Shown here: in pieces, positions 33,828 to 42,763 of the stretch
How the letters are laid out: each line of letters opens with the position of its first letter
Position numbering within the stretch: position 1 is the stretch's first letter
Assembly: GCA_951812525.1 (NCBI GenBank)
Contig: OX638316.1
Span: 4,272,506 to 4,336,505 of the forward strand
From: an uncultured Poribacteria bacterium
GTDB taxonomy: Bacteria; Poribacteria; WGA-4E; WGA-3G
Direction: 5' to 3'
DNA length: 64,000 nt
Notes under the pieces: model-generated
Databases searched by the model: none
What the model was told of the DNA's origin: nothing
The model's input: only the letters and a program-made list of their open reading frames with translations
Program-made: the position numbers and the translations under genes

Positions 33828-35135
33828 ATGAAAGCAATTTTGATCGCGGCAATAGTGGTGGGTTTGCTGATGCCTTCTGTGAATGCACATATACTGCCCG
33901 AAAGAAAGATCGAAGATATTACTTCGGAAGAGCATAAGAAAAACGTCAAGCTTTGCACGCAAAATTTGGTTGCAATTGGCGAGGCAATTCAAACCTATCA
34001 GCAAGAACACGATGATTTTCCTGAGTGGCTCTCAGACCTTCATCCTGAGTATTTAGCGGATGAACAGGTTTTAATCTGTCCTGCAGATGATGTGGACGGA
34101 AAGGCACTTTTCCCACTCAATGTAGATTCAAAAATGCGCGTGAGTTATGGGTACCAGTTTCACCCTGAGTATCGAGATCGTAAGAGTGAGCAACGCTTGG
34201 TGTACGGGGACGTTATTCCGCTTGTCCGTTGCCGACATCACGCCAATGAAGTTTATATATGTCTGAATTTGAGTTTTGCCTTTAAGATTTACAAGTCAAC
34301 CAGTGCATGGGAAACGGCACCTGAAGAGATTTATGGTAGCCACGAAGCTGCCATTGCTGCTTTTGAAGATGCCATCGCGCAACATCCAGATGACAAGCGT
34401 TTCTCCCGCCTCTACACAGATCTGGTCAGGCTCTATATGAAAACTGGAAATGACCAAGCAGCAGATGTACTTATTAAGCGTCTCCAGTCAAGCATGAAAT
34501 TAGACCTTGACGGTTATCGTATGCTGTTTGATGTAATGGCGGAGATGGAACGATATCAGGAAATGCTTGAGATTTTTAAGGAAGCTGAACAGCAGTATCC
34601 GGACGCCCAACTTATCCACGGGAGACTTGCCCACATTTATTGGAAGTTAGGCAATATGGAACTCTCCGCAGTGTATCAACGTAAGGCGGATCCTACATAC
34701 AAATTGATTGGAAAACCTGTGCCTGACTTTACCACTACCGATCTTGATGGGGACCCAATTTCGCTTCAGGACTATCGTGGCAAAATCGTCCTGATCGACT
34801 TCTGGGCAGTGTGGTGCGGTCCGTGTATTGCGGAAATGCCGAATGTGAAAAAGGTGTACGACACCTATAAAGACGAAGGCTTTGACGTCATCGGGGTCAG
34901 CCTTGATCGTGAAGAAACAACCCTGCGAGACTATATTAAAGAGAATGATATCCAGTGGCGGCAAATCTTTGAAAACGAATTGGATGAGGATTCCATTACC
35001 TTGCGATATGGCATCCGCGATATTCCAGCACCGTGGCTGATTGATCGGGAAGGCAAATTAATTACTCCCGATGCGAGAGGACACGATTTAGAGCGACTTG
35101 TGGTGGAAGCCTTGAAGGATAAATCGACGGACTAA
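33828..35135 (+). CDS. Exported TlpA-like thiol-disulfide protein with pseudopilin-like and TPR-like N-terminal regions
   Basis: 435 residues. The signal peptide (AILIAAIVVGLLMPSVNA) is followed by a region at ~35-110 resembling the globular part of DUF1559/type II pseudopilin-like proteins (CTQNLVAIGEAIQTYQQEHDDFPEWL ... LICPADD). Residues ~155-280 look like TPR helices (AAIAAFEDAIAQHPDD). The C-terminus (285-435) is a thioredoxin fold with active site W329-C-G-P-C333 and a cis-Pro region IPAPWLI. It should act as a periplasmic disulfide reductase, possibly in cytochrome c maturation or an oxidative-stress role. RBS AGAGGAAACTGAA precedes the ATG. The combination of domains is uncommon. Confidence 0.85.
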   Translation: MKAILIAAIVVGLLMPSVNAHILPERKIEDITSEEHKKNVKLCTQNLVAIGEAIQTYQQEHDDFPEWLSDLHPEYLADEQVLICPADDVDGKALFPLNVDSKMRVSYGYQFHPEYRDRKSEQRLVYGDVIPLVRCRHHANEVYICLNLSFAFKIYKSTSAWETAPEEIYGSHEAAIAAFEDAIAQHPDDKRFSRLYTDLVRLYMKTGNDQAADVLIKRLQSSMKLDLDGYRMLFDVMAEMERYQEMLEIFKEAEQQYPDAQLIHGRLAHIYWKLGNMELSAVYQRKADPTYKLIGKPVPDFTTTDLDGDPISLQDYRGKIVLIDFWAVWCGPCIAEMPNVKKVYDTYKDEGFDVIGVSLDREETTLRDYIKENDIQWRQIFENELDEDSITLRYGIRDIPAPWLIDREGKLITPDARGHDLERLVVEALKDKSTD

Positions 35136-35144
35136 TAAACGACA

Positions 35145-35170
35145 AAGCGCGAGGTCATACCGCGCTTACA
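35145..35170 (-). repeat. Bulged hairpin AGCGC-GGT/ACC-GCGCT with TTAC foot
   Basis: Stem interrupted by a GA bulge; TTAC in place of CTAC. A likely degenerate REP-family member between the TlpA-like gene and the lipoprotein gene. Confidence 0.45.
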
Positions 35171-35213
35171 ATTGATTTACAACACCTAAGCAAAAGAATC
35201 AGAAAAGGAAGAG

Positions 35214-35981
35214 ATGCGACTGACTTTCCTTATAATTTGTAGTATCCTGTTGCTCTTCGGATGTGGTTCGGATGAAACACCAGCACCGATAGAGCAGCCA
35301 CCAAACTATTTCCCAGATGCAGTCGGAAGCCGATGGACCTATCAAAATTCTGACGGCACCCAAGGGACAACCGAAGTTAGTGGCAAGACAAACATCGAAG
35401 GAAAAAGCTATCGAATTCTCAAGAATACACCGCAAGCACAGGAATCTGAACTCAATCTTCTGAAACCTGTATACTATCGGGTTACAGAGAATCAAGTTTT
35501 TTTCGCTGTCGGCGGAAAGATAGACAGCTATGTTCAAAATGAACTCCTCGCATCGGTACAAGACGACTTCGCTGGTTTGGAATTGAGTGTCGCAGTAGAT
35601 ACTATTTCGGACGCTGAACTTATCTTCTTCCAGTTTCCGCTGATTCCTAACTCGCAATGGGAGACACTCAATCTGAAGATTAGCGGTAGCATCAGTTTGC
35701 AGAACCTCGCACTTCTTCAGTTCCCGTTTGAGGTGATTATGCGTATTACAGGGGAAGTCGTTGCTGAAAGTCCACTTGAAACGCCAGCGGGGAGTTTTGA
35801 AGAGACTTACCAAATTGCATACCAGACGGAAATCACGCAAACGCTTTTTTCAGAAATCGAAACGTGGCAGTATCGACAGACGATATGGTTCGTTCCGCAC
35901 GTCGGCATTGTCAAAACGGAAAATGAAGATGGCGATGGCGCAGCGTTGATCGAGTATTTTTTAGCATCAGGAGAAAATTAA
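35214..35981 (+). CDS. Lipoprotein, unknown function
   Basis: 255 residues. Type II signal peptide with lipobox LLLFGC (FLIICSILLLFGC-GSDE); Cys17 would be lipidated, and Gly-Ser after it does not give inner-membrane retention. The mature part starts PPNYFPDAVGSRWTYQNSDG, a 'YFPLxxGxxWxY' opening I recall from many bacterial lipoproteins of unknown function with a beta-rich fold. Later strands include EVVAESPLETPAGSFEETYQI and TIWFVPHVGIVKTE. It starts 78 bases after the TlpA-like gene and could share its transcript, though a hairpin lies between. Confidence 0.75.
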   Translation: MRLTFLIICSILLLFGCGSDETPAPIEQPPNYFPDAVGSRWTYQNSDGTQGTTEVSGKTNIEGKSYRILKNTPQAQESELNLLKPVYYRVTENQVFFAVGGKIDSYVQNELLASVQDDFAGLELSVAVDTISDAELIFFQFPLIPNSQWETLNLKISGSISLQNLALLQFPFEVIMRITGEVVAESPLETPAGSFEETYQIAYQTEITQTLFSEIETWQYRQTIWFVPHVGIVKTENEDGDGAALIEYFLASGEN

Positions 35982-36018
35982 GAAGGTTACGGCACATAGA
36001 GTGTGTCTACTACTTCTA

Positions 36019-37083
36019 ATGAAGGTTGTTATTTTAAGCGACAACAGACCGGGACACTATAAGCAATCCTTGGGTATCGTGCAAAAGTTGCCTGAATGCC
36101 AAACGGAATGGGTTGAGATACAATTCAGGCACAAGTGGCGCGATAATCTCTTGCGGGGTTTTATGTCTGTTTTTGGTGGGATGTCGCTTCCTGTGTCGCT
36201 TATCCGTATTCTCCTCCGGTGGAGTCTTGTCCCTGAGACCTACAAATCCCTGACACGTCTTGAAACTGCTGACCTTATCCTTTCAACTGGGTCGTCTGTG
36301 GCAGCCGTTAATCTGCTCCTCGGTAGAATACTCCGTGCGAAGACGGTCACGTGCCGGAGACCGTCGCCGATAGGCATCCGGTATTTTGATCTGGCAATCC
36401 TCCCGATGATTTCATGGCAAAACGCGGTCGGCAAAAGCAATATATGTAAAACGATCGGCGTGCCAAACCCTATTTCGCCTGATATGTTGAACGCCGAACG
36501 CGAACGTCTAAAGCACGAACTAAACCTACCCAACTGCCAGCGTATTGGCATCCTGCTCGGTGGGACAGACCGACACGAGAAAATCACTGCAACAGATGCC
36601 GTGAAACTGGGTGAAATCTGCGAGGCTGTTGCGGCGGAAATGAATGCGCAGATACTGGTGACAACGTCGCGTCGAACGCCTGTTGACGTAGTAGAGCGTT
36701 TGTCATCGACACTGGCGTATACCGACTGGTGTCCCCTATTCATTGCACCCGACGCGCCTTCAGAAATCGCAGACCCGTATCAAGCGATCCTCGCCCTAAG
36801 CGATCTACTGATTGTTACCGCAGATAGCTTCTCAATGGTTTGTGAGGCAGCGAGTAGCGGACGTCCCGTTACCGTCCTCATGCTGTCAGAGGAGAAGACG
36901 AGATTACCGAAACGGCATGAAGTTTATGAGTATATGGAAGAACATGCGATTGTGCATCGGTGCAGACTTGATGGGTTAAAACAACATATCACCACTGCCC
37001 TGACCTCGAGCGTGTCAACCGTTTCGCTCCAAGATACAGAAACAGCAGTGGATGCAATCGTATCTCTCATGGCTGACGGCTGA
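36019..37083 (+). CDS. ELM1-like (DUF1022) family protein
   Basis: 354 residues from ATG 36019 (MKVVILSDNRPGHYKQSLG). The frame opens at GTG 36001, but homology-like content begins at Met 36019. The motif SDNRPGHxxQSxG and the central CRRPSPIGIRYFDLAILP are ELM1 hallmarks, as is ADSFSMVCEAASSGRPV, which resembles a glycosyltransferase GT-B nucleotide-sugar site. Plant ELM1 acts in mitochondrial fission; bacterial members are uncharacterised and may be glycosyltransferases acting on envelope sugars. No signal peptide. It follows the lipoprotein gene by 37 bases. Confidence 0.8.
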   Translation: MKVVILSDNRPGHYKQSLGIVQKLPECQTEWVEIQFRHKWRDNLLRGFMSVFGGMSLPVSLIRILLRWSLVPETYKSLTRLETADLILSTGSSVAAVNLLLGRILRAKTVTCRRPSPIGIRYFDLAILPMISWQNAVGKSNICKTIGVPNPISPDMLNAERERLKHELNLPNCQRIGILLGGTDRHEKITATDAVKLGEICEAVAAEMNAQILVTTSRRTPVDVVERLSSTLAYTDWCPLFIAPDAPSEIADPYQAILALSDLLIVTADSFSMVCEAASSGRPVTVLMLSEEKTRLPKRHEVYEYMEEHAIVHRCRLDGLKQHITTALTSSVSTVSLQDTETAVDAIVSLMADG

Positions 37084-37093
37084 TTACGTTCAA

Positions 37094-37186
37094 TAGGCGA
37101 GGTTAGGAAACCTCGCCTACCTATTATATGGGGGTTAGGAAACCTCGCCTACCTATTATATGGGGGTTAGGAAACCGTGCCTATTA
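37094..37186 (-). repeat. 32-bp tandem repeat containing REP-like hairpins
   Basis: Unit GGTTAGGAAACCTCGCCTAC plus 12 bases repeats with a 32-bp period at 37101, 37133 and 37165 (third copy partial and diverged). The first copy forms an 11-bp stem TAGGCGAGGTT-AGGA-AACCTCGCCTA with CTAC at 37117-37120. It separates the convergent ELM1-like and Cache lipoprotein genes. Confidence 0.85.
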
Positions 37187-37202
37187 TCGAACTCACGTTA
37201 AT

Positions 37203-38141
37203 CTAATTCGCTTCTGGTGCAGCGTCTACAGGTGCAGATTCGTAGTACCCAGAACCGAAGAGGTAACCATCGTGGCGAATTGCCCACGTGCGCTTTAGCT
37301 CTATTTCGCCGCTTTCAGGATTGGGCCAGGCGTACTCAATCCAGAGTCCCGCCCCTGTCGCCATGGCTATTTCTTCCCCTAAAGGCGTCCCATCAAGACC
37401 CGGAATATCCTTAAGATCAGCTCCTATGAAGTCGGGTCTTAGGGGATGTGTAACATAGATATCATTCTCGTCGGTAATGAGTAGATACCACTGCCCATCA
37501 ATATTTGCTGGATCATTATAGTATGCTGCTGTTGCCTCGGCTCCATCTAATTCATAACGGGCAACTGCAGCGAGAACGACAGCACGCGTAAATACCTCTG
37601 GGTCATCTTTCGAGACGGATAGGAGTGTAGCAGGATCGGGACTCCAAGGTTGGTAATACCCAGAACCGAAGATGTATCCATCGTGCCGTATGACCCACGT
37701 CCGTTTTAGTTGCAACTTGTTAGCCTCTGGATTGTGCGCCAAATACTCAATCCAGTGTCCTTCTTCTGTTGCCTTGGCTATTTCTAATCCCAATGGATAA
37801 TCGACAAAGCTAACAAGCTCTTTTACATCCACACCGATCAGTACGGGTGTTACGGCATGCGAAACCATAAAGTCGTTGTCATCAATGATAAACACATACC
37901 ACTGTCCGCTAACGCTTGCAAGATCATTGTAGGCGGTTATAGCGGCTTCACGACCCTCCGTTTTATAGAGATCGATCGCCGTTTGTACGAAGGCAATTGC
38001 AAACGTTTCCGGGCCATCTGGTGTGGGTGTCTCAGTCGATGTGATGGACTCCATCATCGGCTTCGTCATAGATCTCTCACAGCCAGTAATACAGAACGCC
38101 ATGAGCCCTACAACAAACAGAGAAAAAAGAAAATTTTTCAA
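37203..38141 (-). CDS. Cache-domain lipoprotein A (two internal repeats)
   Basis: 312 residues. Lipobox CITGC (Cys20). The mature protein holds two ~130-residue repeats (about 40-170 and 175-300), each with FxxAxVxxAVxxY, GQWYxxIxDENDxxVxH, an aromatic W-I-E-Y core and LKRTWxIRHDGYxFGSGYY. This pattern is that of single Cache sensor domains, which bind small ligands in the periplasm, but no transmembrane helix or kinase/chemoreceptor module follows. It may therefore be a free-standing ligand-binding lipoprotein. A paralogue lies immediately upstream (38337-39317). A single-Cache family assignment is from pattern recognition. Confidence 0.75.
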   Translation of the reverse strand: MKNFLFSLFVVGLMAFCITGCERSMTKPMMESITSTETPTPDGPETFAIAFVQTAIDLYKTEGREAAITAYNDLASVSGQWYVFIIDDNDFMVSHAVTPVLIGVDVKELVSFVDYPLGLEIAKATEEGHWIEYLAHNPEANKLQLKRTWVIRHDGYIFGSGYYQPWSPDPATLLSVSKDDPEVFTRAVVLAAVARYELDGAEATAAYYNDPANIDGQWYLLITDENDIYVTHPLRPDFIGADLKDIPGLDGTPLGEEIAMATGAGLWIEYAWPNPESGEIELKRTWAIRHDGYLFGSGYYESAPVDAAPEAN

Positions 38142-38336
38142 TTTTTTATTCCTTATTTATGCTGATAGAATTTAATTGGACGGTTTATAAACCAGAGTTA
38201 TGAAAAACAAGAAGGGCAGAAACAGCAACCCGTATGCGCAATGTTGTCGAATCTGCTATATACTGGCGAGGCCCGAGGACCCCGCCGTTTTGTTTATAAA
38301 CTGATGGTGAGGTGTTTTACCTCACCACAGTTGCAT

Positions 38337-39317
38337 TTAATTCGATTCTGCCATGGCATCTGCGGCTGCCGGTTCATAATACCCAGAACCGAAGAGGTAG
38401 CCGTCGTGACGGATTGCCCATGTACGCTTCTGTTCATTTTCACCGGTTTCGGGATTGGGCCATAAGTACTCAATCCAGAGTCCGACTCCTGTTGCCTTGG
38501 CGATCTCTACACCCACCATCGATCCATCGGGACCTATAACATCCTTAAGATCTGTTCCTATGAAGTTGGGTTTTGGGGCGTGTGCGACAAAGAAATCATT
38601 TTCATCAGTGATGAAAACATACCACTGTCCATCAATATTTGCTGGGTCATTGTAGTAGGCAGCCGTGGCTTCGACACCTTCCGTTTCATAACGGGCAATC
38701 GCTTCCAGAATGATGTCACGTGTAAATGCTACTGGATCGTCTTGTGAGGCAATTGAAAGCGTGGCAGGATCTGGACTCCACGGCTCGTAATATCCAGAAG
38801 CGAAGAGATAACCGTCATTACGGATTGACCACATACGCTTCAGTTCTAATTTATTAGTTTCGGGATTGGGCCACAAGTATTCAGTCCAGCGCCCATCAGT
38901 CGTCGCCATAGCAATATTTGCACCCTCTGACGTTCCATCAATCGAGGGGATATCCTTTATATCCCTACCAACAAATGTCGGAGCAAATGGATGTGCGACA
39001 AAGATGTCGTTTTCATCGGTGATAACGACGTACCACTGTCCCTGCATATTTGCTGGATTGTGGTAATAAGTCACAACGGCTTCATTCCCCTCCGCTATGT
39101 GAAGCTCGACTGCTGCTTGTACGAGGGCAACTGTAAAAGCCTCTGGATCATCCATTGTAGGCATCTCAGTCATTGTGTCTGTTTCACTTGGTGTGGCGAC
39201 ATCCATTATTGGCTTTTGCATCGATCTTTCACAACCGGTGACGGAAATCACTGCAAGTCCTGCGATAAGCAGTATAAACAAAAAATTTCTCAATTTTTGA
39301 CTCCTTATTTTAGTCAA
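38337..39317 (-). CDS. Cache-domain lipoprotein B (paralogue of the neighbour)
   Basis: 326 residues. Lipobox SVTGC-ERSM matches the neighbour's ITGC-ERSM, and the two domains line up along the whole length (ENDIFVAHPFAPTFVGRDIKDIP; IRNDGYLFASGYYEPWSPDPATL). The upstream stretches also match (GGACGGTTTATAAACCAG-type sequence before both genes), so the duplication included the regulatory region. The first Met gives a basic n-region (MTKIRSQKLRN). Role inferred as ligand-binding lipoprotein, as for the paralogue. The gap between the two genes contains GGTGAGGT-GTTTT-ACCTCACC hairpin DNA. Confidence 0.75.
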   Translation of the reverse strand: MTKIRSQKLRNFLFILLIAGLAVISVTGCERSMQKPIMDVATPSETDTMTEMPTMDDPEAFTVALVQAAVELHIAEGNEAVVTYYHNPANMQGQWYVVITDENDIFVAHPFAPTFVGRDIKDIPSIDGTSEGANIAMATTDGRWTEYLWPNPETNKLELKRMWSIRNDGYLFASGYYEPWSPDPATLSIASQDDPVAFTRDIILEAIARYETEGVEATAAYYNDPANIDGQWYVFITDENDFFVAHAPKPNFIGTDLKDVIGPDGSMVGVEIAKATGVGLWIEYLWPNPETGENEQKRTWAIRHDGYLFGSGYYEPAAADAMAESN

Positions 39318-39536
39318 TATACATTTTTTATTAGGATGGTTTATAAACTAGTGTTGGGAAATATAAAAGGCAAGAAATACCTATAGTCATCTGGAAACAG
39401 AGCTTTTTACATTGAATCAAAATACTTTCACTGAAGATTTCTAAGCAATCAATGTTAAATCCTGAAAATAATTATGCGCCACCCCAGTTTAATTATATCC
39501 ACTGATCCTGCGATTGTCAAATGCGCCAATTTTTTC

Positions 39537-39565
39537 TTGCTATTTTTCTTGCAACAAGATACGCT
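39537..39565 (+). promoter_or_regulatory. Promoter candidate TTGCTA-17-TACGCT
   Basis: TTGCTA 39537-39542, 17-base spacer, TACGCT 39560-39565, about 40 bases before the aminotransferase gene. The -10 is weak. Confidence 0.45.
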
Positions 39566-39605
39566 AAATATCAGAAAGTACAACTTATCTCTTTAGGAAA
39601 TTTTT

Positions 39606-40835
39606 ATGTCCAACCAATTAGCAATTGCAGGCGGCACACCAGTCCGCAATATAGAAACCGATCCGTGGTCGTCATGGCCTCTCAACACGACTGAAGAGTG
39701 GGAGTCAAAAATTGAGCCGTTACTCAAGGAAGTGTACCTGAGTGGAAACGAAGGATCTGGTGGTACGATGATTGAGCGTCTCGGTGAAGAATACGCCCAG
39801 TATACCGGGACGAATTACGCCCTCTTCATGCCACACGGTACCGATTCTATTAGCGCTGCATTAGCGGGCGCGCTTGATCTTGACGGATTTAGTGACGGTG
39901 GGGAGGTTATTGTACCGAACTATACGTTCGTCGCAACGGCGAGTGCGGTGTTGGAACGCCGATGCACTGTGGTGTTTGTAGATATTTCGCCGGAGACATT
40001 TACGATTGATCCAGAGGCTGTGGCAGCTGCGATTGGTCCAGAAACGCGAGCAATCTTGCCTGTGCATCTCGGCGGTCATCCAGCAGATATGGGAGCACTC
40101 CAAGAGATCGCCCAACGCCATCAGCTTGCGATTATTGAGGATTGCGCACAGGCACACGGGGCAGAATACCAGACGAAAAAGGTCGGTGCCCTCAGCGATG
40201 TCGGTGCGTTTAGTTTCCAAGCGTCGAAAAACCTTACTGCCGGTGAAGGTGGAATGGTCACCACAAACGACAAGGACATCCACGATCGGGTCTCTGCCTT
40301 TATGAATGTGGGACGTGCTCCCGGCGGTGCGCGATGGGAATATCCACGCCTCGGATGGAACTATCGTCCTTCAGAATACCTCGCGGCGATACTACTGGTG
40401 CGGTTGGAACTCTTGGAGATGCAAACCGATCTACGCAACCGAAATGCTGTCTACCTCTCCAATGCCTTGGAGGCAATTGACGGTATCACACCGCCAAAAC
40501 ACGCGCAATGGGTTACCAAACACGGGTATCACCTCTACTGCTTGAAATATAACCCTGAAGGATTCGGCGGTAAGTCCCGACCAGCGTTTGTCGATGCACT
40601 ATCTGCTGAAGGGATCCCGTGTTCCATCGGTTACCGCTCTCCACTATCGCAAGAGCCGGGAATGGCACACGTTGCTGAGAAATATCCACATCTTATCCGG
40701 TCGTTGCCGAGTCCACACGCAGCGTCAGTCTGTGAACAGAGCGTCTGGCTATTCCAAAACCTACTCCTCGGTTCGGAAACAGACATGGACCAGATTATAG
40801 AGGCAGTCTCCAAAATCCATCAGGCATGGAGTTAA
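39606..40835 (+). CDS. DegT/DnrJ/EryC1/StrS-family PLP aminotransferase
   Basis: 409 residues. The PLP lysine is Lys208 in FSFQASKNLTAGEGGMV, with the aspartate/Gln pocket IIEDCAQAHGAEYQ upstream and the sugar-aminotransferase block GWNYRPSEYLAAI downstream. It starts IAGGTPVRNIETDPWSSWP as in the AHBA-synthase/DegT-like branch. Members transaminate nucleotide-linked keto sugars or make 3-amino-5-hydroxybenzoate; the exact substrate is unknown and no sugar-nucleotide gene is adjacent. RBS is weak (TTTAGGAAATTTTT-ATG). Confidence 0.9.
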   Translation: MSNQLAIAGGTPVRNIETDPWSSWPLNTTEEWESKIEPLLKEVYLSGNEGSGGTMIERLGEEYAQYTGTNYALFMPHGTDSISAALAGALDLDGFSDGGEVIVPNYTFVATASAVLERRCTVVFVDISPETFTIDPEAVAAAIGPETRAILPVHLGGHPADMGALQEIAQRHQLAIIEDCAQAHGAEYQTKKVGALSDVGAFSFQASKNLTAGEGGMVTTNDKDIHDRVSAFMNVGRAPGGARWEYPRLGWNYRPSEYLAAILLVRLELLEMQTDLRNRNAVYLSNALEAIDGITPPKHAQWVTKHGYHLYCLKYNPEGFGGKSRPAFVDALSAEGIPCSIGYRSPLSQEPGMAHVAEKYPHLIRSLPSPHAASVCEQSVWLFQNLLLGSETDMDQIIEAVSKIHQAWS

Positions 40836-40895
40836 TTTCCCACTATACTTAGTACAAAGGGGCAAAGGATTGGGCAAATTTCGCCGGGATTTCTG

Positions 40896-42716
40896 ATGCA
40901 ATCACAAAGCAGTAAACCGCTCCTTGTTTACGATGATGCCTGCGATTTTTGCCGATATTGGATTGCCCAATGGCAACACGTCACTGGCGATAGCATCGAC
41001 TACACACCTTACCAAGAGGTGGCATCGCAATTCCCAGAGATCCCGCTTTCGGATTTTGAAAGTTCGGTGCAGCTGATTTTGGAAGACGGAACAGTTTTCA
41101 GTGGTGCTGAAGCTGTCCTGCGTGCCTTGAACAGCACTTCGCTTCTCTGGTGCTATTCTCGTGTACCGGGATTCGCGAAGATAGCTGAGACGGTCTACCG
41201 CTTTATTGCTCAACACCGTCCGTTTTTCTCCGCGATGACGCGCTGGCTGTGGGGAACACACACCGAAAGTACCACGTCACACTTTTCGCGCTGGCTGTTC
41301 TTGCGTGCCATCGGTTGTATCTACCTTATCGCTTTCCTCTCTCTGTGGGTGCAGATTCACGGACTTGTTGGAAGTAGTGGGATTTTAGCGGCGGATGAGT
41401 ATTTGTCGGCTGTTCGTCAGCAGGTCGGGACAGCGGGTTATCACCTTGTTCCAACGCTGTTTTGGCTGTACCCATCAGACCTTTTTCTTCACATTTTGTG
41501 TGCGGGTGGCGTTGTTCTGTCTTTAGTCTTAATCGCAGGCTTCTTCCCACCCATCACTTTAGCCGGTTTGTGGGTCCTCTACCTGTCACTTGTATCGATT
41601 GGACAGGTGTTTCTCAGCTTCCAGTGGGATGTCCTACTCTTAGAGATAGGGCTCTTGGCAATATTCTTCGCACCGCTACAAACACGCGATACACTCTCAC
41701 GTGCATCCCAACCTTCCACTGCGTTTTTGTGGCTTTTACGCTGGCTTCTGTTCCGCCTGATGTTCGCCTCCGGCTTCGTCAAACTCGCCAGTGATGAGGT
41801 ATGGCGTAACCTGACTGCCCTTAATTTTCACTATGAGACGCAGCCGTTGCCGACATCAATAGGATGGTATCTACATCAGTTGCCAGAGTGGTTCCAGAAA
41901 ATCTCAGTCATCGGTATGTTCGCCGTTGAACTGGTCGTGCCGTTTCTGATTTTTGCGCCTCGACGTTTGCGAACTGCTGGATGTATCGGGCTCGTCGGGC
42001 TACAGGTGCTAATCATTCTGACAGGCAACTACTGCTTTTTCAACCTGTTGACGATTGCACTGTGTCTGCTTCTTATCGACGATGTGACGTGGAAAAGACT
42101 GTTACCCCAAAGGCTCATGCCGACCATTCGGTCGCTTATACAGCCAATCCACCGGTATCGGCGCGCAAGCATGGCAGTCGTAGCGATACTTCTTTTTCTG
42201 CTGAGCGGCATCCGATTCAGTGGTCAACTCTTCAGAGAGGCGCAGCTGCCAGATGTGGCATGGATCACGCCGTTTCGGAGTGTGAACACCTACGGACTCT
42301 TTGCAGATATGACGGAATCACGTCCGGAAATTATTGTTGAAGGTAGCAACGATCGGATATTGTGGAAAACCTACGAATTTCGGTGGAAACCGGGTGACCT
42401 TACAAAAGCACCGAAATGGGTTGCCCCGCACCAACCCCGTTTGGACTGGCAGATGTGGTTTGCTGCGCTCCAAGGAGACTACCAACGGACATATTGGTTT
42501 CTCAATTTTATGGGTGCTCTATTACAAGGCAATCCGACGGTACTAAACTTATTAGCAGAAAACCCGTTTCCTGACAGACCGCCGCGCTACGTCCGCGCAA
42601 CCCTCTACGATTACAGTTTTACTGAACTTTCTACAAAACGTTCAGAAGATATATGGTGGGAGCGCGAATGGAAGAGAATCTACTGTCCTGCGATTTCACT
42701 CCGTAGAGAGCGGTAG
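40896..42716 (+). CDS. DCC-thiol-disulfide domain fused to a lipase-maturation-factor-like membrane protein
   Basis: 606 residues. Residues 1-120 are a DUF393/DCC1-like thiol-disulfide domain with the CxxC variant YDDACDFCRYW (Cys16/Cys19; usual YDGxCxFC). After ~135 come about ten helices of lipase maturation factor (LMF1-like/HTTM) type, with FLRAIGCIYLIAFLSLWVQIHGLVGSSGIL, FASGFVKLASDEVWRNLTALNFHYETQPLPT and ILTGNYCFFNLLTIALCLLL. The soluble C-terminus includes YEFRWKPGDLTKAPKWVAPHQPRLDWQMW, the LMF tail. Eukaryotic LMF1 helps fold lipases in the ER; bacterial versions are uncharacterised. Fusion to a DCC domain hints at redox-coupled folding of exported proteins. Confidence 0.85.
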   Translation: MQSQSSKPLLVYDDACDFCRYWIAQWQHVTGDSIDYTPYQEVASQFPEIPLSDFESSVQLILEDGTVFSGAEAVLRALNSTSLLWCYSRVPGFAKIAETVYRFIAQHRPFFSAMTRWLWGTHTESTTSHFSRWLFLRAIGCIYLIAFLSLWVQIHGLVGSSGILAADEYLSAVRQQVGTAGYHLVPTLFWLYPSDLFLHILCAGGVVLSLVLIAGFFPPITLAGLWVLYLSLVSIGQVFLSFQWDVLLLEIGLLAIFFAPLQTRDTLSRASQPSTAFLWLLRWLLFRLMFASGFVKLASDEVWRNLTALNFHYETQPLPTSIGWYLHQLPEWFQKISVIGMFAVELVVPFLIFAPRRLRTAGCIGLVGLQVLIILTGNYCFFNLLTIALCLLLIDDVTWKRLLPQRLMPTIRSLIQPIHRYRRASMAVVAILLFLLSGIRFSGQLFREAQLPDVAWITPFRSVNTYGLFADMTESRPEIIVEGSNDRILWKTYEFRWKPGDLTKAPKWVAPHQPRLDWQMWFAALQGDYQRTYWFLNFMGALLQGNPTVLNLLAENPFPDRPPRYVRATLYDYSFTELSTKRSEDIWWEREWKRIYCPAISLRRER

Positions 42717-42763
42717 ATACATTTTTTTGCACCACAGATTTCAATAACGCAATAGGAGAATTT

